A stretch of DNA of 64,000 bases, taken from Flavobacterium oreochromis (GTDB taxonomy: Bacteria; Bacteroidota; Bacteroidia; Flavobacteriales; Flavobacteriaceae). Below the pieces are notes generated by a model. It was not told the origin of the DNA. It did not search any database and saw only the letters and a list, made by a program, of their open reading frames with translations. Shown piece after piece: positions 1 to 9,382 of the stretch; positions within the stretch are counted from its first letter, which is position 1; each line of letters begins with the position of its first letter. Both the position numbers and the translations under genes were made by a program. The stretch is from the NCBI RefSeq assembly GCF_019565455.1, contig NZ_CP067377.1, positions 2,610,001 to 2,674,000 on the forward strand, read 5' to 3'.

Positions 1-427
1 GGGTTGTTCCAGAAGCCGCAATTCCAATTACTACATCATGAACATTAATATTCCATTCTGTTAAATCTTTCCAAGCTTGTTCAGGATCATCTTCAGCAAA
101 TTCTACAGCTTTTCGAATAGCTGTGTCTCCACCAGCAATTAATCCTATAACTTTATCAAAAGGGACTCCAAATGTTGGAGGACATTCTGAGGCATCTACA
201 ATTCCTAATCTTCCAGAAGTGCCTGCTCCTATATAAAATAAACGCCCGCCAATTTTCATCTTTTCAACAATTTGACTAATTAATGCTTCAATTTGAGGTA
301 ATGCTTTTTCAATAGCTAAAGGAACTGTTTTATCTTCATTGTTAATATTAGTCAATAAATCATGAATTGACATTTTTTCTAAATGCTCGTATTTAGATGC
401 TTGTTCAGTGGTTTTTGTAAAGGTCAT
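1..427 (-). CDS. murQ: N-acetylmuramic acid 6-phosphate etherase, N-terminal part
   Basis: Cytoplasmic enzyme that cleaves the lactyl ether of MurNAc-6-phosphate during cell wall recycling. The reverse strand reads MTFTKTTEQ, then a SIS-type sugar-phosphate domain with YIGAGTSGRLG and DASECPPTFG, both MurQ hallmarks. Only the first ~142 codons are present because the gene runs off the left edge. The ATG at 427 was chosen because the family usually begins M-x-F-x-K-T-T-E-Q; the frame stays open upstream but has no better start. No neighbour in the window belongs to the same pathway. Confidence 0.93.
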   Translation of the reverse strand, partial: MTFTKTTEQASKYEHLEKMSIHDLLTNINNEDKTVPLAIEKALPQIEALISQIVEKMKIGGRLFYIGAGTSGRLGIVDASECPPTFGVPFDKVIGLIAGGDTAIRKAVEFAEDDPEQAWKDLTEWNINVHDVVIGIAASGTT

Positions 428-605
428 TTTTTCTTTCAATTTGCTAAAATCTAAATTGGTTTGATAGGTATAAGCTTGAAAAAATAGGTGCAATAATACC
501 GTATAACGTTAGTTGTTAATCGTAAAACTAAAACTTCTTTTTTGTGAATTGTTCTATTAAATATCTTAATTAATACTATTCCTGAAATTAATTGAAGTTT
601 AGAGT

Positions 606-860
606 CTAAAAGTAAATTGAAATTTTTAAGCTATCTTTTTTATTTTTTATACCTCTAAAATACCAAAAAGTATCTGAAATTTCTGTAAAGACTTTAATTT
701 TAAGTTGGTGTTTTTTATTTAAAAATTTAATTAGTTCATTTGTTTTTTTACAGATGTAGTAAATAGCTCGTTGTCTCATTTCTAAAATGAAAGAATTTAG
801 ATAAATATATAGAGAGATTATAACTACTAAAATTAAAAGTAAGGTGATCGTTTTTTGCAT
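606..860 (-). CDS. Small hypothetical membrane-anchored protein
   Basis: An 84-residue protein that I do not assign to a family. It begins with a hydrophobic segment (about residues 5-24) that would act as a membrane anchor or uncleaved signal, followed by a basic tail rich in Lys and aromatic residues. It starts 3 bases after the stop of the ZIP transporter on the same strand, so the two are probably co-transcribed. The function is unknown. The tight spacing and hydrophobic start favour a real gene over a chance reading frame. Confidence 0.55.
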   Translation of the reverse strand: MQKTITLLLILVVIISLYIYLNSFILEMRQRAIYYICKKTNELIKFLNKKHQLKIKVFTEISDTFWYFRGIKNKKDSLKISIYF

Positions 861-863
861 ATT

Positions 864-1559
864 TTACATGAAATAAGCTAAGATAATACCTAATATAATG
901 GCAATGAGTTTTGCTAAATTAAATTTGTGTCCCTCACTACTTTCAAAGATAATAGTGGAAGATATATGAAAAAGAATACCAATAACAAAAGCCGTTATTT
1001 CCTTATGATAAGGAATTAAAAAAACAGTATAAGATGAAATAAAAGTTCCAATAGGAGTCATTAGAGCAAAGCTTAACATGAATATAGCAATTTGACTTTT
1101 ATTAAGATGAGACTGGATTAAAAAAGTAGTCAAAATAATTGCAATAGGAAAATGATGTATTGATATTCCCCAAGCTATATGTGGGTGTTGGCTGATAGGC
1201 ATACCTTCTAATAAAGCATGTAAGCATAAACTTATAAATAAAGCCCAAGGGATGTGTAGCAAATGATTATGTCCGTGAACATGTCCGTGTTCAGCTCCTT
1301 GTGAAAAATATTCTAAAATAATCTGGAATAAGATTCCAGCCATAATAAAGATTCCTATATCATTATGCAAATGCTCTCCATTTTGCATATTTATTCCAGT
1401 GAAAATTTGAGGAAGTAAATGAGAAACCGTTAATGCTAATAGAAAGGAACCACTAAAAGCCAGCAAGAGTTTTAAATTTTTTTTATTTTTTGGTTGTACA
1501 ATAACAGCTGTTAAATAGCCTAATACAACTGATAAAAAAGGTACTAAATATATCATCAT
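864..1559 (-). CDS. ZIP family divalent metal transporter
   Basis: Inner-membrane ZIP permease of about 231 residues, expected to import zinc or a related divalent cation. It has several hydrophobic helices, a His-rich loop (about residues 90-100, HGHVHGHNH) typical of ZIP proteins, and two helices with the metal-site signatures HALLEG (about 114-119) and HHFP (about 135-138). The frame is open further upstream to 1613, but the Met pair at 1559/1556 directly precedes the first helix and is the more likely start. The second ZIP gene at 9.4-10.1 kb is distinct. Metal specificity cannot be read from the sequence. Confidence 0.85.
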   Translation of the reverse strand: MMIYLVPFLSVVLGYLTAVIVQPKNKKNLKLLLAFSGSFLLALTVSHLLPQIFTGINMQNGEHLHNDIGIFIMAGILFQIILEYFSQGAEHGHVHGHNHLLHIPWALFISLCLHALLEGMPISQHPHIAWGISIHHFPIAIILTTFLIQSHLNKSQIAIFMLSFALMTPIGTFISSYTVFLIPYHKEITAFVIGILFHISSTIIFESSEGHKFNLAKLIAIILGIILAYFM

Positions 1560-1628
1560 GTTTATTTGTTTATTTATGTCAATAAAATATATCGTGATTA
1601 GACGAATTATCAAATGACTAAATAAACG

Positions 1629-2372
1629 TTACTTAAAAATCATTATTAATCGTTCTGATTCGTTTTTGTAGAATTTACGTAGCTTATAATCTCCAAAAAT
1701 CTCTAAAAGATAAATACCTGCTTCTTCCATCATTTTTTCAAAGTCTTCTAATCTTAGAGCACGTACTTTTTCTATAAAATGATATTTCTCACCTTTGTCT
1801 TCAAAGGAAATTTCTTTAAAGATATGTCCATTTTCTACATATCTTTTAATATGAAAAACAATTTCATTAACAGTTTTTGTTTCTTCTGGGACTAGGTTGT
1901 TAATAATATAATTTGCATTTAAGAAATCAATAACAGCAAAACCATATTCGGTCAAGCTTTCTTTTATTGCTATTAAGGTTTTTAGATTATCATTTTCATT
2001 TTCAAAATAGCCAAAGCTTGTAAAAAGGTTTAGTACAGCATCATATTTTTCTTCTGTATGTTTACGCATATCGTGTACCTTGAAGCGTAATTTGTTATTA
2101 CTAGATTTTGATGCTTCTATAATGCTATTCTCTGCTAGATCAACTCCTGTAACATCATATCCTAATTGATTTAGGTAGATAGAGTGGCGACCTTTTCCGC
2201 AAGCTAAATCTAAAATTTTAGCCTCTTCTGGTAAGTTTAAATAATGGGTTAAATTATCCATAAATAATTGTGCTTCCTCATCATTTCGATCTTTATAAAG
2301 AATGTGGTAATATGGAGAATTAAACCAAGTTTCAAACCAATTTTCTGTAGTTGTATTTCTGTTTTCTGACAT
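1629..2372 (-). CDS. Class I SAM-dependent methyltransferase
   Basis: Cytoplasmic methyltransferase of 247 residues with a Rossmann fold. Motif I is DLACGKGRHS (residues 55-64), followed by the acidic loop GVDLAENS (about 77-84) that binds the ribose of S-adenosylmethionine. The substrate is unknown; proteins of this size and motif type are often annotated simply as methyltransferase-domain proteins acting on small molecules. It lies just upstream of the ZIP gene on the same strand, so co-transcription is possible. Confidence 0.85.
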   Translation of the reverse strand: MSENRNTTTENWFETWFNSPYYHILYKDRNDEEAQLFMDNLTHYLNLPEEAKILDLACGKGRHSIYLNQLGYDVTGVDLAENSIIEASKSSNNKLRFKVHDMRKHTEEKYDAVLNLFTSFGYFENENDNLKTLIAIKESLTEYGFAVIDFLNANYIINNLVPEETKTVNEIVFHIKRYVENGHIFKEISFEDKGEKYHFIEKVRALRLEDFEKMMEEAGIYLLEIFGDYKLRKFYKNESERLIMIFK

Positions 2373-2504
2373 TTATATTTATTTACATGCAAATTTAAAG
2401 TATTTTTGTATTCCAATTTCAGATTTAAAAATTCATGTATAAAATTATTTGAAATTTGAGATTGGAAATTTATAATTTTCAATATTTGGAATTTAAAATA
2501 ATTT

Positions 2505-3656
2505 ATGGAAAATAATTTTAAAATGATTGCTAAGACACTTTTTGGATTGGAAGAAGTGTTGGCAAAAGAGCTACAAATTTTAGGTGCTCAAAAAGTAGAA
2601 ATAGGAACTCGAATGGTGAGTTTTGTGGGAGATAAAGGTTTTATGTATAAAGCAAATTTAGCATTGCGTACAGCTTTAAAAATTTTAAAACCCATTCATC
2701 ACTTTAGAGTGTACAATGAATCCAGTTTGTATAAGGGGATTCAGCAGATAGATTGGGCACAATATTTTGGGGCAAATCAAACTTTTGTGATTGATACGAC
2801 AGTGCATTCTGAATATTTTAATCATTCACAATTCGTAGCATTAAAATGTAAAGATGCTATTGTAGATCAGTTTAAAGAAAAATTTGGACATCGTCCTAGT
2901 ATTGATAAAGAACGTCCTGATGTACGTATTAATATACATATTGATAGAGAAAATTGTTCCGTTTCATTAGACTCTTCTGGTGATTCTTTACATCATAGAG
3001 GTTACAAGACAGCTACGAATATAGCTCCTATAAATGAGGTTTTAGCAGCAGGTATTTTATTATTATCAGGATGGGATGGCAGTTGTAATTTTATGGATCC
3101 TATGTGTGGTTCAGGAACAATTCTGGCTGAAGCAGCTATGATAGCTTGTAATATTCCAGCTAATATTAACCGTAAAGAATTTGCTTTTGAAAAATGGGTA
3201 GATTGGGATGATGACTTATTTGATAAAATAATGGATTCTTTATTAAATAAGACAAGAGAATTTCATCATAAAATTATAGGTTATGATAAAGCTCCAAGTG
3301 CTGTAATAAAAGCTAGAACGAATATTACACAAGCTAATTTAGATGAATATATAATTATTCGAGAACAAAACTTTTTTGAAACTAAAAAAACATTAGAAGG
3401 ACCATTACATATGGTGTTTAATCCACCTTATGGAGAACGTCTTGATATTCATTTAGAACGCTTTTATAGAGAAATAGGAGATACCTTAAAACAAAATTAT
3501 CCTAATACGAATGCTTGGTTTATAACAGGAAATATGGAAGCATTAAAGTACGTAGGGTTAAAACCCTCAAGAAAAATTAAATTATTTAATGGAAAGTTAG
3601 AATCTCGCTTAGCTAAGTTTGAAATGTATGAGGGGAGTAAAAAGGGAAGTTTTTAG
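2505..3656 (+). CDS. THUMP-domain 23S rRNA (guanine-N2) methyltransferase, RlmL N-half type
   Basis: RNA methyltransferase of 383 residues. An N-terminal ferredoxin-like/THUMP region (about 45-155) binds RNA. It is followed by a Rossmann methyltransferase domain with MDPMCGSGT (197-205) for SAM binding and the catalytic NPPYGERL motif (305-312), typical of N2-guanine or N6-adenine methyltransferases. It matches the single-domain RlmL/YcbY-like proteins of Bacteroidota, which probably make m2G in 23S rRNA. It is transcribed away from the preceding methyltransferase gene, with 132 bases between the two starts. Confidence 0.88.
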   Translation: MENNFKMIAKTLFGLEEVLAKELQILGAQKVEIGTRMVSFVGDKGFMYKANLALRTALKILKPIHHFRVYNESSLYKGIQQIDWAQYFGANQTFVIDTTVHSEYFNHSQFVALKCKDAIVDQFKEKFGHRPSIDKERPDVRINIHIDRENCSVSLDSSGDSLHHRGYKTATNIAPINEVLAAGILLLSGWDGSCNFMDPMCGSGTILAEAAMIACNIPANINRKEFAFEKWVDWDDDLFDKIMDSLLNKTREFHHKIIGYDKAPSAVIKARTNITQANLDEYIIIREQNFFETKKTLEGPLHMVFNPPYGERLDIHLERFYREIGDTLKQNYPNTNAWFITGNMEALKYVGLKPSRKIKLFNGKLESRLAKFEMYEGSKKGSF

Positions 3657-3960
3657 ATACAAAATAATTTATCACTAAAAAAAAATAAATATTTAGCATC
3701 TTTTAAAGTTATATCTTAATATCATTGTTAAGTGTTGTTTAAATTGCTATATTTTTCTTTTTATAGGTCTCTCAAAGATTAATTATAGAAATGATCTCTC
3801 TCTTTTTGTAACAAATGCTTTCTGTGTAATTACATATTAAGGTGTTTATTGATACCGCCGTTGCGTGTTTTAAAAAAAAGAGACTGTTTATTTTTAGATG
3901 AAATAAAAGTTTATAATCCCTTTCTGTATATATACAGTATAAAGCCTTAAAAAATGACTT
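3657..3960. other. Intergenic stretch, no gene recognised
   Basis: About 300 bases of AT-rich sequence between the THUMP methyltransferase and the small membrane protein gene. No convincing reading frame is visible on either strand. A short run near 3878 (AAGAGACTGTTTATTTTTAG) resembles the GAG-CTGT-TAAA ends of small mobile elements, but I found no partner repeat. Confidence 0.5.
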
Positions 3961-4192
3961 ATGAACAAAAAAATAAAAACCTTTTTATATAATTTTTATC
4001 CTTCGGTGTTCTCTTTTTTTAACACGTTATCTAGTAACTCAGTACACTGGTTTAAATGGATGGTTGATTCCAATGACTGCTTTTGTAGTAAGTACTATTT
4101 TAGCTCCCAAATTTCAAGCAGTTACTACGCGTGATGGGGAAAAGATTTTTATGAAATGGATTTTTATCAGAGGAGTTAAAATTATAGGATAA
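3961..4192 (+). CDS. Small hypothetical membrane protein, frame broken twice in T-runs
   Basis: No single frame covers this gene, but correcting two T-runs gives a coherent 77-residue protein. Adding one T at 3993-3997 and one at 4014-4020 joins an N-terminal MNKKIKTFLYNF to a hydrophobic SFGVLFFLTRYLV segment, then TGLNGWLIPMTAF and a basic end with DGEKIFMKW. That gives two membrane segments and a short charged tail. The function is unknown. Both lesions are homopolymer shortenings like those elsewhere in the window. The gene ends just before a bidirectional terminator shared with the convergent M28 peptidase. Confidence 0.55.
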
Positions 4193-4213
4193 AACAAAAT
4201 AAAATAAAACAAT

Positions 4214-4249
4214 AAAAAAGCATTGCAATCAATTTAGCAATGCTTTTTT
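4214..4249. terminator. Bidirectional rho-independent terminator
   Basis: Perfect stem AAAAAAGCATTGC (4214-4226) / GCAATGCTTTTTT (4237-4249) with a 10-base loop. It has A/T runs on both sides and sits between two convergent genes, so it can serve both strands. Confidence 0.85.
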
Positions 4250-4251
4250 AT

Positions 4252-5282
4252 TTAAAGTTTATCTACAATAGGTTTTTCATTTCTATTGGCTAAATCCCAT
4301 ATGATGGTAAAGGCAAGCTTAGCTCTTTTTGTTAAAGCATCATATTCTATTTTTTCAGGATCATCAGTTGGTTTGTGATAATCTTCATGGGTACCATTAA
4401 ATAAAAAAACAGAAGGGATATTATGTTTTGCAAAATTATAATGATCTGAACGATAGTAAAAACGATTAGGATCGCTCTTGTCATTATATTTATAATCTAA
4501 TTTTAGATTTGTAAAATTTGAATTAGCGTTTTCAACAATGTTGTATAAGTCACTTGATAAGTAATCAGAACCGATTATATACACATAATTGTTTGAATCT
4601 TTATGAATTTCATCTCTACGTCCTATCATATCAATGTTTACGTTTGCAATTGTGTTTTTTAAGGGATAGAGAGGATTCTCTGAATAGAAACGTGAACCAT
4701 GTAATCCGTGCTCTTCACCTGTTACATGTAGGAATAAAATAGAACGTTTAGGACCGTGTCCTTCAATTTTTGCTTTTGAAAAGCTTCTGCTATTTCTAAT
4801 AGAGATACGGTACCTGAACCATCATCATCAGCTCCGTTGTAAATTTCACCATTTTTTACTCCTATGTGATCATAGTGAGCAGATACAACTACTATTTCTT
4901 TAGGTTTTTCTTTACCTTCTATAAAAGCCCAGATGTTTTCAGAATTTCCTAAACGAGGACTAAAAGCTTTTTGGAAATAAGAAGAAGGAATAGATTGATA
5001 ATAAGAAGTCGTTTCCTTTGGGAAAGGAATATTGTTTTTTTGATATTCTGAAATAATATATTTTCCTGCCTTTTTTTGCCCTTCTTCTCCTGTATTTCTG
5101 CCTTGCATTTCATCAGAAGCAATAGTGTATAAGTGGTTTTTAAGCTCTTTTTCAGTTATACTATTTAAATAAGTTATAACTATATTTTTATTGTTATTAT
5201 CTAGTTTAGTTACATCTTTTTGGCTTGAACAACTTAAAGATAATGTAGAAAGAATGCTTAATAAGATCCTTTTTTTATTCAT
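4252..5282 (-). CDS. M28 family zinc metallopeptidase lipoprotein, one frameshift
   Basis: Exported aminopeptidase-type M28 peptidase, 343 residues once corrected. Residues 1-18 form a lipoprotein signal ending LSLSC, so it is likely lipid-anchored outside the cytoplasm. Metal and catalytic residues are visible in order: HYDHIG (136-141), NGADDDGSG (149-157), VTGEEHG, IDMIGR and YRSDHYNF. The frame breaks in the A-run at 4779-4782; one extra base gives the continuous reading AFSKAKIEGHGPKRSILFLH. The start at 5282 was preferred to 5330 because it directly precedes the signal peptide. Confidence 0.85.
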
Positions 5283-5585
5283 GGTTTCAGGTTTAATAAA
5301 CGAATATAAGTAAATACTTATTGATAACAAAAATAGAAAACTTATTAATTATAAAATTATCAAACGGAATCATCATGTATCTCTAAATAATAAATTAGTC
5401 CCAAAAGTCTTAAAAAATACTGTTTAGTTTACTCTAGTTAGAATAATGAACTTTTTAGAGTTTTACTTAAATAGTCAAAATATAATATAATTGTAAGATG
5501 TTTATCATAAAATTCTATATTTATAGAAGTAATAAATAGATGTTGAATTTTTAATTTTGGGCTATTTTTTAGAATTTAAAGTAAC

Positions 5586-6623
5586 TTAATCTAAAATATT
5601 AGATTTTCCATAGACTCTCCATTTTTCAATACATTCAACCATATCCTCTGGTAACTCCGTATCAAAACGCATAAATTCTTTTGTAACAGGATGTTCAAAG
5701 CCCAACGTTTTAGCATGAAGAGCTTGGCGAGGTAAAATTTTAAAGCAATTTTCTACAAATTGTTTATATTTTGAAAAAGTAGTCCCTTTTAGAATTAGAT
5801 TTCCACCATAACGTTCATCATTAAATAAAGTATGCCCTATATGCTTCATGTGAACACGTATTTGATGGGTACGACCTGTTTCTAATTTACAAGATACAAC
5901 AGTTATATAGCTTAATCGTTCTAATACTTTGTAATGCGTTACAGCGTGTTTACCTATTAAAGGGTCATTGTATACAGCCATCTGCATGCGGTCAGTAGCA
6001 TGACGAGCTATATTTCCCTCAATAGTACCGTAATCTTTTTCTACATTACCCCACACAATTGCAATATATTCTCTTTCTGTGGTTTTTTCTTCAAATTGTT
6101 TGGCTAAATAAGCCATAGCTTGTTCTGTTTTAGCAACAACTAATAAGCCAGAAGTGTCCTTGTCTATTCTGTGTACTAACCCTGGTCGATTACTCGAATT
6201 CATAGGGAGATTTTCAAAATGAAAAGCTAATGCGTTAGCCAAAGTTCCTGTATAGTTTCCATGACCAGGATGGACTACTAGCCCTACGGGTTTATTAATA
6301 ACTATGACAGAATCATCTTCGTATACAATATTCAGAGGAATATTTTCAGGAATAATTTTATTTTCAAAAGGAGGGTGTGACAAGACAACCTTTATTTGAT
6401 CAAATGGTTTTATTTTGTAACTGGATTTTACAGGTACATCATTTGCTAAAATAAAACCTTTTTCAGCAGCTTGTTGTATTTTATTACGGGTAGTGTTCTC
6501 TATACTAGTCATTAAGTATTTATCTACACGTATTGCACCCTGTCCTTTAGGAATGTAAAATTTATAATGTTCATATAAATCATCTTCCCATTCCTCTTCT
6601 TTTTCTATAAATGTGATCGCCAT
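5586..6623 (-). CDS. rluD: RluA family 23S rRNA pseudouridine synthase (RluD type)
   Basis: Isomerises uridines in 23S rRNA to pseudouridine. The 345-residue protein has an N-terminal S4 RNA-binding domain (about 31-80) and a RluA catalytic domain with HRIDKDTSG (151-159), whose Asp154 is the nucleophile, plus GRTHQIRVHM further on. Length and domain order match RluD-type enzymes. It starts 2 bases after the stop of the upstream PASTA gene, so both are likely on one transcript, and the pair is divergent from ddl-coaD. Confidence 0.93.
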   Translation of the reverse strand: MAITFIEKEEEWEDDLYEHYKFYIPKGQGAIRVDKYLMTSIENTTRNKIQQAAEKGFILANDVPVKSSYKIKPFDQIKVVLSHPPFENKIIPENIPLNIVYEDDSVIVINKPVGLVVHPGHGNYTGTLANALAFHFENLPMNSSNRPGLVHRIDKDTSGLLVVAKTEQAMAYLAKQFEEKTTEREYIAIVWGNVEKDYGTIEGNIARHATDRMQMAVYNDPLIGKHAVTHYKVLERLSYITVVSCKLETGRTHQIRVHMKHIGHTLFNDERYGGNLILKGTTFSKYKQFVENCFKILPRQALHAKTLGFEHPVTKEFMRFDTELPEDMVECIEKWRVYGKSNILD

Positions 6624-6625
6624 TA

Positions 6626-7237
6626 TTATTCCGTAACAGTAGAGTCTATGGGTTGATTTTCTGGATCTGTATCCTCTTCTTCAAAGCCTATCTTTCCATC
6701 ACCTAGTACAAGATTAATGCGAGTCATTTTTAAAACTTGTTGGCCAGGTCTTATTGGTTTACCATTAATATTCATTTCTAAGACCATATCTTTTGCAAGA
6801 TTAGGAACATAGGTAGTGTCTCCTACTGATAGTCCTAGTGCGTTAAGGGTAGGAACAGCCTGACGATACGTTTTTTGAATTAAATCAGGAAGTCTTACTT
6901 TAGCGTATTCTTCTGCATTGATTTTTACATAGATGACACGGTTTTGTTTTACTTTGCTACCTGGTTTAGGGTCTTGCTGAACAATAGAAAGTTTAGGAAA
7001 TGAAGGATTGTAATCAGTAGTGTCTAATAGTTCATAATCGAGGTCTAATTCATCTAGCTTTTCTTCTGCTTCTTCTAACGTTAATTTACTTAGGTTAGGG
7101 ACAGTGATTTCTTCTCCATGATTAGTTGTAAAGCTAATCCACTGCATAAAGATAAATAAAGAAGCAGATACTATTAAAAATGCGAAAAATAGTTGCTTAA
7201 AAAAAGTAAAACTAAGTAAAAATCGTTTCCAGCTCAT
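6626..7237 (-). CDS. PASTA domain-containing membrane protein
   Basis: About 203 residues. A single membrane anchor lies near residues 10-33, followed by extracytoplasmic PASTA repeats (VPNLSKLTLEEAEEKL, then two more with VRLPDL and a glycine-asparagine turn). PASTA domains bind peptidoglycan fragments or beta-lactam-like ligands, but there is no kinase or transpeptidase domain here. The gene lies between rluD and ddl, so a cell wall link is plausible. The Met at 7237 was chosen over the open frame to 7309 because it gives a short cytoplasmic tail before the anchor. It ends with an acidic Asp/Glu/Thr tail. Confidence 0.85.
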   Translation of the reverse strand: MSWKRFLLSFTFFKQLFFAFLIVSASLFIFMQWISFTTNHGEEITVPNLSKLTLEEAEEKLDELDLDYELLDTTDYNPSFPKLSIVQQDPKPGSKVKQNRVIYVKINAEEYAKVRLPDLIQKTYRQAVPTLNALGLSVGDTTYVPNLAKDMVLEMNINGKPIRPGQQVLKMTRINLVLGDGKIGFEEEDTDPENQPIDSTVTE

Positions 7238-7431
7238 ATTAAAAATGCTAATTTTCAATGGGTTATTATTTTTGTGCTGTTTTTTATAATAAAAAAGCAA
7301 CAAATGCAAAGATATAAAAATAGTAAAGCGAATTCATTTGAAAAAAAATGATATTTTTGTTTGAAGAGATTTTGAATAAAAAAGAGTTTTTAAAACTTTT
7401 AAAATGATTTTATAAAGATAAATATATACAT

Positions 7432-8418
7432 ATGAAAGTTGCTGTGGTAATGGGAGGCTATTCGAACGAAAGTGTAATTTCGTTGCGTAGTGGTCAGTTG
7501 ATATTGAGTAATTTAGATCAGAACAAGTACGAAGCTTATGAAGTACATATTCTTGCAGAAGGCTGGTCTGTTTTAGTAAATGATCAAAAGTATTTACTGG
7601 ATAAATCAGATTTTTCATTTACACTAGACGGACAAAAAATAAAGTTTGATGTAATTGTAAATACAATTCATGGGACACCGGGAGAAGATGGACATCTTCA
7701 GGCTTATTGGGAATTATTAGAAATTCCTTATACAGGATGTAATTTTTATCAATCAGCATTAACATTTAATAAGCGTGATACTCTTTCTGTCTTAGCTAAG
7801 TTTGATATCCCTAAAGCAAAATCTATTTATCTTTCAAAAGGAATGGTAATAGATAAAAATACGATTGTAGATGAATTAGGATTACCTTTTTTTGTAAAAC
7901 CTAATCAATCGGGAAGTAGCTTAGGTGTTTCTAAAGTAACTGATTTAAGCCAGTTTGATAAAGCATTAGAATTTGCATTTGCAGAAGATAGTGATATATT
8001 AATTGAATCTTTTTTGCAAGGTACTGAAATTTCAGTAGGTGTATTTAATTACAAAGGAGAAACCAAAGTATTAGGTATAACTGAAATTGTTTCCCAAACA
8101 GATTTTTTTGATTACGAAGCTAAATATCTTGGTAAATCAGAAGAAATTACTCCAGCAAGATTAACTGATGAGGTGCGTATAAAAGTAGAACAAACAGCTA
8201 GAAAAGTTTATGAAGCTTTAGGAATGAGTGGTTTTTCTAGAACAGATTTTATTATTATGAATGAAATTCCTCATTTTATAGAAATGAATACAAATCCTGG
8301 TTTATCACCACAGAGTATTTTTCCGCAACAAGCTCAATACGCAAAGCTAGATTTTAGCGAAATGTTAGATAACGAAATTCAATTAGCATTTCAAAGAAAA
8401 TTAATTTGGAGAAAATAA
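7432..8418 (+). CDS. ddl: D-alanine--D-alanine ligase
   Basis: ATP-grasp ligase making D-Ala-D-Ala for peptidoglycan; 328 residues, normal length. Visible family features are the N-terminal MGGYSNESVISLRSG, the HGTPGEDGHLQA loop, PFFVKPNQSGSSLGVSK in the ATP-grasp region, and EMNTNPGLSPQS near the C-terminus with metal-binding Glu/Asn. It overlaps coaD by one base (TAATG), indicating translational coupling. A sequence TATTTTTG at 7352-7359 fits the Bacteroidota -7 element, but I do not see a well-spaced -33 partner. Confidence 0.96.
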   Translation: MKVAVVMGGYSNESVISLRSGQLILSNLDQNKYEAYEVHILAEGWSVLVNDQKYLLDKSDFSFTLDGQKIKFDVIVNTIHGTPGEDGHLQAYWELLEIPYTGCNFYQSALTFNKRDTLSVLAKFDIPKAKSIYLSKGMVIDKNTIVDELGLPFFVKPNQSGSSLGVSKVTDLSQFDKALEFAFAEDSDILIESFLQGTEISVGVFNYKGETKVLGITEIVSQTDFFDYEAKYLGKSEEITPARLTDEVRIKVEQTARKVYEALGMSGFSRTDFIIMNEIPHFIEMNTNPGLSPQSIFPQQAQYAKLDFSEMLDNEIQLAFQRKLIWRK

Positions 8419-8876
8419 TGAGAAAAGCAGTTTTTCCTGGATCTTTTGATCCAATAACTTTAGGGCATATTGATATTATAGAAAGAAGCCTTCCTTTATT
8501 TGATGAAATTGTAATAGCTATAGGAGTTAATGCAGATAAAAAATATATGTTTTCTTTAGAAGAACGTATTAGTTTTATAGAAGAAACATTTAAGTACGAA
8601 GATAAAATTACCGTTGTGTCTTATGAAGGATTAACAATTGATTTATGTAAGCGTTTAGAAGCTGATTTTATTTTGCGAGGACTCCGAAATCCTGCTGATT
8701 TTGAATTTGAAAAAGCAATTGCGCATACAAATAGATTATTATCAAAAATAGATACTGTATTTCTTTTAACAGCACCTGATACATCATTTATCTCTTCTAG
8801 TATAGTGCGTGATGTTGTACGTAATGGAGGAGATTACACTAGCTTAGTGCCTGAAGCTGTAAGAATAACTAGATGA
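8418..8876 (+). CDS. coaD: Phosphopantetheine adenylyltransferase
   Basis: Fourth step of coenzyme A synthesis, transferring AMP from ATP to 4'-phosphopantetheine. The 152-residue length is typical. The nucleotidyltransferase motif PGSFDPITLGH is at residues 7-17, with ILRGLRNPADFEFE in the middle and the C-terminal ISSSIVR motif. The start at 8418 is fixed by the TAATG overlap with ddl; the same frame is open 12 bases further upstream, but inside ddl. Confidence 0.96.
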   Translation: MRKAVFPGSFDPITLGHIDIIERSLPLFDEIVIAIGVNADKKYMFSLEERISFIEETFKYEDKITVVSYEGLTIDLCKRLEADFILRGLRNPADFEFEKAIAHTNRLLSKIDTVFLLTAPDTSFISSSIVRDVVRNGGDYTSLVPEAVRITR

Positions 8877-8885
8877 TATATAAAT

Positions 8886-8919
8886 TAAGTTGTAGAATAT
8901 TTTTTTGTTCTACAACTTA
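8886..8919 (+). terminator. Hairpin downstream of coaD
   Basis: A 12-bp perfect stem, TAAGTTGTAGAA (8886-8897) and TTCTACAACTTA (8908-8919), 10 bases after the coaD stop. The loop is T-rich, but there is no clear U-tract after the stem, so it may act as a weak terminator or as a 3' stabilising hairpin. Confidence 0.55.
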
Positions 8920-9382
8920 TACTCTAAAATAAAATTAGATTAACATAATTATTACTAGTAATGTTGAAATAACGCAACCTGATGCTTAAATTAATAAATA
9001 GCAAGTTTATTAATGAAAGTTTAGTCTAAATGGATCTCTTTGTCAATTTTAACTATTGTTATTACAAGTTTTGACCTACCTCTATTATATAAATAAAACA
9101 AAATCAGAAGCTAAAGTGAAATTGAATCTAAAATCAAAAATTTGATTTAGAAAAAACAGTAAATGAAGATTTTATAGTTTTCACTTAAAAAGCAATGATA
9201 CTGCAAACATTCATTTTAGAATCGGGAATTGTATTGGAATGGAAATAAAATAGCAGGTTTTAATAAATCATTTTGTTGTTAAGCAAAATAAAAAGAAGCA
9301 AGTAAGTTTTTTTATATTGTAAAAGCAGTGTTTTATATTGATTAAAAAGCTAAATATTTATGGATAAGGCATAAAACAAGAG
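8920..9382. other. Long intergenic stretch, no gene recognised
   Basis: About 460 bases of AT-rich DNA between coaD and the second ZIP gene. All frames are broken by stops at short intervals. Some stretches look like decayed coding sequence, but I could not match them to any family. Confidence 0.45.
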